In this document: positions 54,308-62,070 of the stretch, piece by piece
Numbering within the stretch: the stretch's first letter is position 1
Layout: the number at the start of each line of letters is the position of its first letter
Source: Chitinophaga pinensis
GTDB taxonomy: Bacteria; Bacteroidota; Bacteroidia; Flavobacteriales_D; Crocinitomicaceae
Reading direction: 5' to 3'
DNA: 64,000 nt
NCBI GenBank assembly: GCA_945883825.1
Contig: CAMCYF010000002.1
Location: 1 to 64,000, forward strand
Position numbers and translations under genes: made by a program
The notes under the pieces: generated by a model
Told to the model about the DNA's origin: nothing
What the model saw: only the letters and a program-made list of their open reading frames with translations
Database searches by the model: none

Positions 54308-55483
54308 ATGTCGTATACTATTTTACAAGTCCGAAAAGGCAAAGAGCAGTCCATTTTTAGAAAACACCCTTGGATTTTTTCAGGTGCACTATTTACCGAT
54401 ACAAAGGAAATTGAAGATGGTGAAATTGTTGAAGTACAAGATTATAAAGGTCGCTTTTTGGCACTTGGGCATTTTCAAAATGCTACTATTGCTGTTCGAA
54501 TTTTAAGTTTTGAAGAAGAAAAAATTGATAAGGCTTTCTTTCAGAAAAAAATTCGACAAGCCCTCGACTCGCGCATTAAAATTGGCTTATTTAGCACAGA
54601 GAATACTATTTTTAGAGTATGCCATGGTGAAGGAGATGGTTTGCCCGGATTAGTTATTGATTTTTACAATGGTGTAGCTATCGTCCAATGTCACTCTATC
54701 GGAATGCATCGCTCTTTATCTGAAATATCAAGTGGATTACAGAAAGCTTTCGGAAAAGACTTGATTGCTATTTACTCAAAATCAGCTGACACCTTACCAA
54801 AGCGTTTAGAAACCGCTGATGCTTATATTTTTGGGGCGTGTGAAACACCACATGAAGCAGTTGAAAATGGGGTAAAATATAAAATTGATTGGGTTTTAGG
54901 ACAAAAAACTGGATTTTTCATCGACCAACGAGACAATCGACTTCTTTTAGGCAACTATTCGAAAGGCAAAAAAGTATTGAATACTTTCTGCTATTCGGGT
55001 GGATTTAGCTTACAAGCCTTGCTTCAAGGAGCAAAACTCGTGCATTCTCTTGATAGTTCGAAAAAAGCCATTGAAATGACAGAAGAACATGTTTCTCTAA
55101 ATAAATTTGGAAAGAAACACGCCTCAATTACTGCTGATGCAATGGACTATATGAAAGAATTAAAGGAAGATTACGACATCATTGTATTGGATCCGCCAGC
55201 ATTTGCAAAACACCGCGAAAAACGACACCAAGCAATTCAGGGATACAAACGACTAAATGCCCATGCAATTCGACAAATAAAGCCAGGTGGAATTATTTTT
55301 ACCTTTTCATGTTCTCAGGTTGTAGACAAACAATTATTCACGCATACAATTATTGCTGCTGCAATTGAAACAGGGAGAACTGTAAGAATTCTTGCGCAGT
55401 TACACCAAGGTCCTGATCATCCAATAAATGCGTACCATCCTGAAGGAGAATACTTAAAAGGCCTTGTAATCCAAGTAGACTAA
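54308..55483 (+). CDS. rlmI: class I SAM-dependent rRNA methyltransferase, RlmI family
   Basis: RlmI methylates C1962 of 23S rRNA at C5. The 391-residue protein has an N-terminal PUA domain (LQVRKGKEQSIFRKHPWIFS, about 6-25), an EEHUD-like middle part with CHGEGDGLPGLVIDFYNG, the SAM motif VLNTFCYSGGFSLQALLQGA (about 222-241), LDPPAFAK for the acidic/NPPF-type motif and the catalytic Cys in FTFSCSQVV. ATG at 54308 gives the family N-terminus; the frame stays open upstream but that part is unconserved and precedes the promoter. The stop (TAA) overlaps the ATG of the MATE gene. Confidence 0.92.
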   Translation: MSYTILQVRKGKEQSIFRKHPWIFSGALFTDTKEIEDGEIVEVQDYKGRFLALGHFQNATIAVRILSFEEEKIDKAFFQKKIRQALDSRIKIGLFSTENTIFRVCHGEGDGLPGLVIDFYNGVAIVQCHSIGMHRSLSEISSGLQKAFGKDLIAIYSKSADTLPKRLETADAYIFGACETPHEAVENGVKYKIDWVLGQKTGFFIDQRDNRLLLGNYSKGKKVLNTFCYSGGFSLQALLQGAKLVHSLDSSKKAIEMTEEHVSLNKFGKKHASITADAMDYMKELKEDYDIIVLDPPAFAKHREKRHQAIQGYKRLNAHAIRQIKPGGIIFTFSCSQVVDKQLFTHTIIAAAIETGRTVRILAQLHQGPDHPINAYHPEGEYLKGLVIQVD

Positions 55484-56811
55484 TGCTAGAATTACGCTAC
55501 AAAACTATTTTAGCTGTTGCACTTCCGATGATGATTTCTGGATTTATCCAATCGCTTGTTTTAATTACTGATGCAGCCTTTATTTCGCGTTATTCAACAG
55601 AAGCATTTGATGCAGTTGGAAATGGAGGACTCATTTATATAACGATGTACATGTGTCTATTAGGAATGGGAGATGGCGCTCAAATAATTATAGCTCGCCG
55701 AATTGGTGAAGAACGACCCGAAGCAATCGGAAGGATATTTGGTTCATCTGTTCTAATGAATTGCCTTCTTGCAGCTATTCTTTTTATCATTTTATATTTT
55801 ATAATGCCGGGCGCTATTCTAGGCTATTCTAAAAATCAGGAGATTGCTGCATTACAGGGGGATTATATTCAAATAAGAAGTTTCGCATTATTTTTCTCGA
55901 TGATTACAATAGCAATTCAAGCTTTTTTTCTTGCAAAAGGAAGAACAGTAGTGGTATTAATCGCCGCATTAATTACAGCATTAAGCAATGTTTTTTTAGA
56001 TTACGGACTTATTTTTGGAGAAATGGGATTACCAGAAATGGGATTAAAAGGTGCAGCATTGGCCTCTACAATCGCAGATGGATTGGGAATGCTTTTTCTA
56101 CTAGTTTATTTATTTTTCTCCGATGAAAAACGAAAATACCGGCTATTTTCTCACTTCTCCTATAATTTCCAATCTATGAAGGAACTTTTAAAAGTAGGAA
56201 GTCCACTCATGCTTCAAGGATTTTTTGCACTTGGAACATGGACACTTTATTTTACTTGGTTAGAGCAAAAAGGGCAGTTTGATTTAACAGTTTCCCAAAA
56301 TATTCGCTCTATTTATTTTTTGGCCTTTGTGCCAATTTGGGGCTTTGCAGGAACCACAAAAACATATATCTCACAGTATTTAGGTGCAAAGGAATTTGAT
56401 AAAATACCTGTTATTCAAAGAAAAATTCAATTATTAACCGTTGGCTTTTTACTTTTAACATTTCATGGAGCAATTTTATATCCTGAAAAATTAATTTTAA
56501 TGATAAATCCAGAAGAAATATATTTGCAAAAAAGTGCAGAAATTCTCCAACTGATTTCTTTATCTGTATTATTATTTGGGATTATCTCCGTTTATTTTCA
56601 AACAATCCATGGAAGTGGAAATACACTTCATTCAATGCTTATAGAGTTTTTTACAGTATTTATTTATACAATTTGTAGCTTTTTATTCATAAAATGTTGG
56701 AATTTTGATGTCTATTGGATTTGGACTGTTGAATATATTTATTTTGGTGTTTTGGGATTGTTATCCATTCTCTATTTAAGATACTACCCCTGGAAAAATA
56801 AAATCGTATGA
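55483..56811 (+). CDS. MATE-family multidrug/Na+ antiporter
   Basis: MATE exporters expel organic cations in exchange for Na+ or H+. The 442-residue protein has twelve hydrophobic segments in two related halves. Typical residues include AVALPMMISGFIQSLVLITD, with Asp in the first span, and MGDGAQIIIARRIGEER (about 61-77). The second half starts near LLKVGSPLMLQGFFALG. It overlaps rlmI by 1 nt and fmt by 4 nt (ATGA), so rlmI-MATE-fmt is one translationally coupled operon. Substrate unknown. Confidence 0.9.
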   Translation: MLELRYKTILAVALPMMISGFIQSLVLITDAAFISRYSTEAFDAVGNGGLIYITMYMCLLGMGDGAQIIIARRIGEERPEAIGRIFGSSVLMNCLLAAILFIILYFIMPGAILGYSKNQEIAALQGDYIQIRSFALFFSMITIAIQAFFLAKGRTVVVLIAALITALSNVFLDYGLIFGEMGLPEMGLKGAALASTIADGLGMLFLLVYLFFSDEKRKYRLFSHFSYNFQSMKELLKVGSPLMLQGFFALGTWTLYFTWLEQKGQFDLTVSQNIRSIYFLAFVPIWGFAGTTKTYISQYLGAKEFDKIPVIQRKIQLLTVGFLLLTFHGAILYPEKLILMINPEEIYLQKSAEILQLISLSVLLFGIISVYFQTIHGSGNTLHSMLIEFFTVFIYTICSFLFIKCWNFDVYWIWTVEYIYFGVLGLLSILYLRYYPWKNKIV

Positions 56812-57773
56812 GTGAGGTAAAAAAATTACGACTTGTATTTATGGGCACGCCTGATTTTGCAGTAGGCATTTTAGACGCTTTACAGAGAAGTATTCATGAA
56901 ATTGTTGCTGTGGTAACTGTTGCTGATAAAGCCGCTGGCAGGGGGCAAAAATTAAAAGAAAGCGCAGTTAAAATCTATGCTCAAGCAAATAATTTAACAA
57001 TTTTACAGCCAGAAAAATTAAAAGACGAGCATTTCTTAGCACAATTAAAAGAACTTCAAGCTGATTTATTTGTAGTTGTAGCTTTTCGAATGTTACCTAA
57101 AGAAGTTTGGAAAATGCCCGCTTTTGGAACCATTAATCTTCACGCATCTCTTCTACCAAATTATCGAGGAGCTGCTCCAATCAATTGGGCTCTTATCAAC
57201 GGAGATGAAGAAACGGGAGTAACAACTTTTTTTATTGATGAAGCAATCGACTCTGGAAAAATAATTGCGCAGGAAAAAGTAAAAATATCTTCAAATACAA
57301 ATGCCGGAGAGTTACACGATGAATTAATGAGTGTAGGCGCTCAATTAACATTAAAAACTGTTGCTGCTATTTCTCAACAGACACATACTGTTATTGATCA
57401 AGATAAATTTGACGGAAAAGATTTTAAAACAGCTCCAAAAATTTTCAAAGAAGATTGCGAAATTTCTTGGCAAGAAACTGTGGAAAACGTTCACAATAAA
57501 ATTCGGGGGCTCTCGCCCTACCCTGCTGCATGGACAAAACTAAAGAACACTAAGAAAAATGAAATTCTTTTGGTTAAGCTTTTTACTTCAAAAACCATAG
57601 AAAATAATGGTCTTAGCTTAACAGGAAATCTTCAAGAACACGCTGATGGAATTCTTTTCCCATGTAACAATGGGTTTATTTGTATCACAGAACTCCAAGT
57701 AGAAGGTAAAAGAAGAATGACTTACAAGGAATTTCTTGCAGGAAACGAGATAAAAAATTGGGAGCTATTTTAA
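56808..57773 (+). CDS. fmt: methionyl-tRNA formyltransferase
   Basis: Fmt formylates initiator Met-tRNA. The 321-residue protein has FMGTPDFAVGILDAL near the N-terminus, the formyl-donor site with INLHASLLPNYRGAAPINWA (about 107-126), the tRNA-contacting loop with DKAAGRGQKLKESAV (about 42-56), and the C-terminal domain from WQETVENVHNKIRGLSPYPA. It overlaps the MATE gene by 4 nt and the convergent beta-barrel gene by 9 nt. No def gene is adjacent. Confidence 0.96.
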   Translation: MSEVKKLRLVFMGTPDFAVGILDALQRSIHEIVAVVTVADKAAGRGQKLKESAVKIYAQANNLTILQPEKLKDEHFLAQLKELQADLFVVVAFRMLPKEVWKMPAFGTINLHASLLPNYRGAAPINWALINGDEETGVTTFFIDEAIDSGKIIAQEKVKISSNTNAGELHDELMSVGAQLTLKTVAAISQQTHTVIDQDKFDGKDFKTAPKIFKEDCEISWQETVENVHNKIRGLSPYPAAWTKLKNTKKNEILLVKLFTSKTIENNGLSLTGNLQEHADGILFPCNNGFICITELQVEGKRRMTYKEFLAGNEIKNWELF

Positions 57774-58589
57774 GCCTGAAAAGGATGATTCTATAATGTC
57801 TTTATCCTCGTTATCTTTCCACTTTTTTTTTGTGCCCGTTTTTTGCACATTAAAACTAAGTCCAATAGAAATAGGGCTAATTTTTTCTACTGCGTCTTTT
57901 TTAAATAAACCATTCAAACTATAGCTGCCAAATAATCCATAAGCGCCATATGCTACTCGCACCATTCCATCCAATGAAAGTAAATTAGCATGAAAAAATT
58001 TATTATCTCTAATAACATTATTGAACTTATCACCGTTACTGTACTTTCCTTGCAAGCGATGATTTGTAAACAATCGAATGCCTCCTACAACACCTACTGC
58101 TAAACTTATTGATTTCTTTTGGTTTTTCTTTGTTGAAAAATCTAGAAATAAAGGAATTTGAAAAAAACCAAGATTGAGTGTAGAAGATTTTACTGTAGCA
58201 AATGCATCGTATAAAGATGGGTTCCCTGTAACTAAATCAATCGTTGAATCAGTGGTCAGAAAAGAATAATCATCATCAAAAGTGAAGGTTTTAAAATTAA
58301 AACCGAACCCTGTTGTTATTCCAATAAATTGTTTGAATAAGGGAATTTTATATTCAAATACATTTAATCCAAGACTTGTTGATTGTAAGACTTTATTTGA
58401 CCATTGAGCTGATTTATTAGTTGACATAAATCCAATATCGAATCCTTGCCATTGCCCATTATACAGATTCTTTTTGTTTGATGTCATACTATCGACTCTA
58501 CTATTTAAAGTTGTTTTAATCATTTGAGAAAAACTTAAATTAGAATTTAAGATTATTAGTGCGCTAAAAAGGATTTTGTAAATAGTCAT
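57765..58589 (-). CDS. putative outer membrane beta-barrel protein
   Basis: The 274-residue protein has a signal peptide (about 1-21, ending LSFSQ) and then alternating aromatic/hydrophobic strands typical of a small outer-membrane barrel (for example GQWQGFDIGFMS, FIGITTGFGFNFKTFTF, VRVAYGAYGLFGSYSLNGLF). I do not recognise a specific family beyond general porin-like PF13568-type barrels. It lies 52 nt downstream of the TPP-controlled TonB-dependent receptor on the same strand and may be co-transcribed with it, so a link with thiamin uptake is possible but unproven. Confidence 0.7.
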   Translation of the reverse strand: MTIYKILFSALIILNSNLSFSQMIKTTLNSRVDSMTSNKKNLYNGQWQGFDIGFMSTNKSAQWSNKVLQSTSLGLNVFEYKIPLFKQFIGITTGFGFNFKTFTFDDDYSFLTTDSTIDLVTGNPSLYDAFATVKSSTLNLGFFQIPLFLDFSTKKNQKKSISLAVGVVGGIRLFTNHRLQGKYSNGDKFNNVIRDNKFFHANLLSLDGMVRVAYGAYGLFGSYSLNGLFKKDAVEKISPISIGLSFNVQKTGTKKKWKDNEDKDIIESSFSGLK

Positions 58590-58641
58590 ATTTATGTTTT
58601 AGAAATTTATACTCTGTGAAATTAAAAATAATTATTCAAAA

Positions 58642-61104
58642 TTAAATCTTCAACAAAATTCTAAACATAAAATTCCTTCCGGCTTGTGGGTAATAGAAGT
58701 TTTCAGTGGTTGTTTGACCTTCATAAATGTATGAAAAGGTATAGCCATTGTTTGAATACAAGGCATTGAAAATATTATTTACTAACAAGCTAAAAGTAAT
58801 TTCTTCAAAAAACTTATTTTCAATTTTATAAGACAAGGTTAAATTTGAAAAAGAGATGGGATTTATACTTCGATTATCATTAGAAGTATTATCCAGATAT
58901 TGGCGGCCAACATATTTAGTTAGCCAATCGATGCTTAAATTTTTTAATGGTTTAAAGGTTAATCCTGCATTTGTAACAATAGTTGGGGAGAAAGCCAAAT
59001 TTGTATTTTTATGATCTATTAACTGCTGCGTATAATAAGGTTCATCGTCTAAATATTCATCAAGATACTCATTGAATTGTTTGATTTTATTTTGACTCAG
59101 CGTGAAAGCGCCTGATAAGGCCAATGATGGAATAATTTTATATCTTCCAGCTAATTCAATTCCAACTCGGTAACTTTCTAGTGCATTTGTTCGCGTATAA
59201 CCACCGACATCGTTTATTTGCCCTGTCAAAATCAATTGATTGGTATAATCCATCCAATAAATATTGGTATTAATTGCAAGTTTTTTATAATTGTAAGCGT
59301 ATCCAATTTCTAGATCCCGCATATTTTCAGCTTTTGGGTGATTTTCAGCTGTACTTTCTCTGAAATCTTTTCGAACAGGTTCACGGTTTGCAATTCCAAA
59401 TGTAGCAGAGATAAATTGACGTGAATTGATAGAATAATTTACCCCAACTTTCGGATTGAAAAAGTTAAATTGTACATTTTGCTTTAAATCGAGTAATTGT
59501 CCACTCACATCATCAATTCCAAGAAAGGAATAATTCACATGTCTGAACTGTAAATCTGCTGAAAAAGAAAGTTGATCAAAACGATAAGAAGCTTTCAAAT
59601 AATTACTAAACTCTGTTTTTTGGGCCTCATTATCGTAATAGCGGTCTCTAATTTCACCGTCTGCTGCAAATCGTGCCCAAATTACTTCACCAAAATGTCT
59701 TCCAATGTAAGTATTTGCTGCACCACCAAATAATAATTTCAGCTTAGAAACATTGTATTGTAAAGAGTAGATTCCGCCAATAAAATCATTATCCAGCCAT
59801 CTTCTTCTGATTAAATCTGAACTTATAATGCTGTCACCACCAATAAGCACAGGGCTGTAGCCATAATCTGAAAGGTCGTCATCTTTGCGGTATTGTTCAT
59901 AATAACCTCTACCATACGTATAATGTCCAGCCACATTCATAATTAAATTTGGTTTAAAAGAATGTGTAAAATGCAATTGGTAGTTATCTTGCTGATAGTT
60001 GTCCACCTCATTCTCATAGGTATAAAAATTATATGTTATACCAGAATTTAAAAGATTTGCTCGTTCTTCATCACTCAATCCATTTCTATCAGCATACGCA
60101 TTCATTTCTGTCACGTTTTCATTCACCCTACTTTCTGGTGTTCCATACCAAGATTGATAAGTTATTTCTTTCCCGCTAAATGTAATTGCTTTAAGCACAG
60201 ACTTTTTTCCAACATAAGATGCCGCTAAATAATAAGAACGCAAATCGGAAGTTGCTCTGTCAATGAACCCATCAGAAGTAATTCTTGACAAGCGTGTTTC
60301 TAAAGAAAACTTATTATTTATTAAACCCGTTCCAGCTTTTACAGTAGTTTTTAGTGTATTAAAAGAGCCATAAGTATTATCTAAAACACCAAAAGCTGCA
60401 GAAGAAATATCTTGTGATTTAATGTTTAGACTTGCCCCAAAAGCTGCAGCACCATTCGTTGAAGAACCAACACCACGTTGAACTTGCATGCTTTCAATGG
60501 AGGAAGCAAGATCTGGCATATTTACCCAATATACATCGTGAGATTCTGGATCGTTTACAGGAATTCCATTAATTGTTACATTGATTCGCGAAGCATCTAC
60601 ACCTCGTATTCTAATTCCAGAATATCCAATTCCTGTTCCAGCATCAGAAGTTGAAACAACAGACGGACTTGCTTCCAAAAGCGTTGGAATGTCCTGACCA
60701 AAATTATTTTTCTCAATAAGATCCGTTCGATTTATAGTAGTAGCTGATGTTGTTTGCTCAAAGGAACGAGTTGATAAAACCTGAACTTCTTCCAAGTTTT
60801 TTGTATTGGTATACAATGTAATTTGAATAGAACTATTAAAATCAGAAGGCTTGATATCTTTTTTTGTTACAAATAAACCAGGTGCTTCGAAAAGTAATAC
60901 TAGTAACTGACTAGGAATATTGTTAATTTTAAAACTACCATTGCGGTCGGTGTAGGTTCCATAATTTCCACCCTCAACAGTGACATTTGTACCTGGAATT
61001 GGATTTCCAGATTGATCAATAACTGTTCCGAACAAATTATTCTGCGCGAAAAAATTAAAACTTAAAGCATAAAATACAGCGATTAAAAAAAATCTTGTTT
61101 TCAT
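58642..61104 (-). CDS. TonB-dependent receptor, probably for thiamin
   Basis: The 820-residue outer-membrane receptor has a signal peptide (about 1-20), a carboxypeptidase-D-like domain (VIDQSGNPIPGTNVTVEGG, about 29-47), a TonB-box-like EEVQVLSTRS (about 105), a plug domain (about 115-230) with GIRIRGVDASRINVTINGIP and QRGVGSSTNGAAAFGASLNI, and a 22-stranded barrel ending LFNALYSNNGYTF and GRNFMFRILLKI, with terminal aromatic strands. No SusD partner follows. Substrate comes from the TPP riboswitch in its leader: thiamin or a thiamin phosphate is the best inference. A beta-barrel gene follows after 52 nt. Confidence 0.92.
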   Translation of the reverse strand: MKTRFFLIAVFYALSFNFFAQNNLFGTVIDQSGNPIPGTNVTVEGGNYGTYTDRNGSFKINNIPSQLLVLLFEAPGLFVTKKDIKPSDFNSSIQITLYTNTKNLEEVQVLSTRSFEQTTSATTINRTDLIEKNNFGQDIPTLLEASPSVVSTSDAGTGIGYSGIRIRGVDASRINVTINGIPVNDPESHDVYWVNMPDLASSIESMQVQRGVGSSTNGAAAFGASLNIKSQDISSAAFGVLDNTYGSFNTLKTTVKAGTGLINNKFSLETRLSRITSDGFIDRATSDLRSYYLAASYVGKKSVLKAITFSGKEITYQSWYGTPESRVNENVTEMNAYADRNGLSDEERANLLNSGITYNFYTYENEVDNYQQDNYQLHFTHSFKPNLIMNVAGHYTYGRGYYEQYRKDDDLSDYGYSPVLIGGDSIISSDLIRRRWLDNDFIGGIYSLQYNVSKLKLLFGGAANTYIGRHFGEVIWARFAADGEIRDRYYDNEAQKTEFSNYLKASYRFDQLSFSADLQFRHVNYSFLGIDDVSGQLLDLKQNVQFNFFNPKVGVNYSINSRQFISATFGIANREPVRKDFRESTAENHPKAENMRDLEIGYAYNYKKLAINTNIYWMDYTNQLILTGQINDVGGYTRTNALESYRVGIELAGRYKIIPSLALSGAFTLSQNKIKQFNEYLDEYLDDEPYYTQQLIDHKNTNLAFSPTIVTNAGLTFKPLKNLSIDWLTKYVGRQYLDNTSNDNRSINPISFSNLTLSYKIENKFFEEITFSLLVNNIFNALYSNNGYTFSYIYEGQTTTENFYYPQAGRNFMFRILLKI

Positions 61105-61127
61105 TTTTAAAAAAAATAAACAAGAAC

Positions 61128-61137
61128 AAGGGGCTAA
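61128..61137 (-). promoter_or_regulatory. possible riboswitch expression platform segment
   Basis: On the minus strand TTAGCCCCTT lies between the aptamer and the receptor ATG. TTAGCCC (61137-61131) can pair with GGGCTGA (61222-61216) in the aptamer core, and CCCCTT (61133-61128) with AAGGGG (61244-61239). Either pairing would compete with ligand-bound folding. Confidence 0.4.
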
Positions 61138-61159
61138 TTCTTGACGGTTATAAATCTAT

Positions 61160-61250
61160 TAGCTCAGTCATCTTCCCTGCGCAAGCATTACCTTACAGGT
61201 TCAATGGGTATAATCTCAGCCCGTTTTAGCAACGAACACCCCTTAGAGAC
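61160..61250 (-). promoter_or_regulatory. TPP (thi-box) riboswitch
   Basis: On the minus strand the conserved aptamer parts occur in order: AAGGGGTGTTCG, then CGGGCTGAGATTATACCC with the universal CTGAGA (61219-61214), then CCTGTAAGGTAATGCTTGCG and CAGGGAAG. This is the classic TPP aptamer. It begins a few nt after a TACCTTTG promoter box and lies about 55 nt before the TonB-dependent receptor ATG, so it controls that gene. Confidence 0.93.
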
Positions 61251-61254
61251 AATG

Positions 61255-61262
61255 CAAAGGTA
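61255..61262 (-). promoter_or_regulatory. TAnnTTTG promoter box for the TPP-controlled transcript
   Basis: TACCTTTG on the minus strand is an exact match. Its spacing would start the transcript at the 5' edge of the TPP aptamer. Confidence 0.6.
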
Positions 61263-61722
61263 AATAGTTTTTTGTAGCTGAAAAAAGAAAAGTCATTTAT
61301 TTTTTTTAGTGTACGCTTTCTTACCAACACTCAAAATCCTAATCAAATTCAAAACTCTAACAATAATCTCAATTTGAGAAATTATTCTATTTTCCTTTCT
61401 TTTTTTCTTGATACTTCGACAATGCTCAGTACAAGTCAAGAAACCAATAAGTCAAGGCTCTGAATTTCTATTATGTTCGCGAATCATTATTTTAACACTA
61501 CTTACAACTCGTTGCGAACAATTTTAGCTCCTTTCTAAAACTGAAATTTTTTAAAAATGTTCTTTCAGAAATTTTAAAAATTAACAGTTTCAGTTCAGTA
61601 GCCAAAAACATGAAATTCAAGGCCGAATAGTATTCGCTAATATTCACTAAATACTTCTCACTTCGAATGAATCTTTGATTTTTATATTAAAATATTTTAC
61701 TGGTACGATTGCGAATACTCAA
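61263..61722. other. gene-free stretch of about 460 nt
   Basis: No reading frame here has a convincing start, length or recognisable product, and there is no tRNA-like fold. It is AT-rich, with pyrimidine runs near 61390-61408 and an imperfect inverted repeat at 61404-61443. The right part (61560-61700) has several near-repeats of TTCGC/GCGAA and TATTCGC/GCGAATA. It may be decayed coding sequence or hold a small RNA; neither can be shown from sequence alone. Confidence 0.6.
61404..61443. repeat. imperfect inverted repeat, REP-like
   Basis: TTTCTTGA-T-ACTT on the left pairs with AAGT-CAAGAAA on the right around a loop containing CGACAATGCTCAGTAC. The loop resembles intergenic palindromes containing ACTTCGAC..GCTCAGT that I recall from Bacteroidota and other bacteria. 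Confidence 0.5.
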
Positions 61723-62070
61723 TTATTTTTTAATCCTTCCAAGCAAGCTAAAAATAAAAAACCCTAAAAAAATACCGACAGAATTTGCTAAGGCATCATA
61801 AAAAGAAGGATCTCTTCCAGGCACTAAACCTTGAAAAAATTCTATTAATAAACCGTAAGCAATAAGAAATGGGATTCCTATAAAATATGAACGAATATTA
61901 GATGAAATAAAGCCAAAATTCAAACTTAAAATAGCATACGCCAAAAAATGATTTAGTTTATCGGATTTTTCGAATTCAAGGCCTGATTTTGGAGGCAATA
62001 AACTCAAGAGTGTAATTGCAATTATTAAGATAATAAAGAGGGTTAAAAAAAGTTTATTCTTCTGTTTCAT
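61723..62070 (-). CDS. VanZ-family small membrane protein
   Basis: This 115-residue protein has four membrane spans and the VanZ signature: SLLPPKSGLEFEKSDKLNHF (about 25-44) with the Lys-x-x-His pair, then LLIEFFQGLVPGRDPSFYD with its Glu-x-x-Gln and Arg-Asp-Pro. VanZ itself gives low-level teicoplanin resistance, but most members have no known role. ATG at 62070 is used; the frame stays open 39 nt further upstream. It overlaps the end of the S9 peptidase gene by 17 nt and is read from the same transcript. Confidence 0.85.
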   Translation of the reverse strand: MKQKNKLFLTLFIILIIAITLLSLLPPKSGLEFEKSDKLNHFLAYAILSLNFGFISSNIRSYFIGIPFLIAYGLLIEFFQGLVPGRDPSFYDALANSVGIFLGFFIFSLLGRIKK

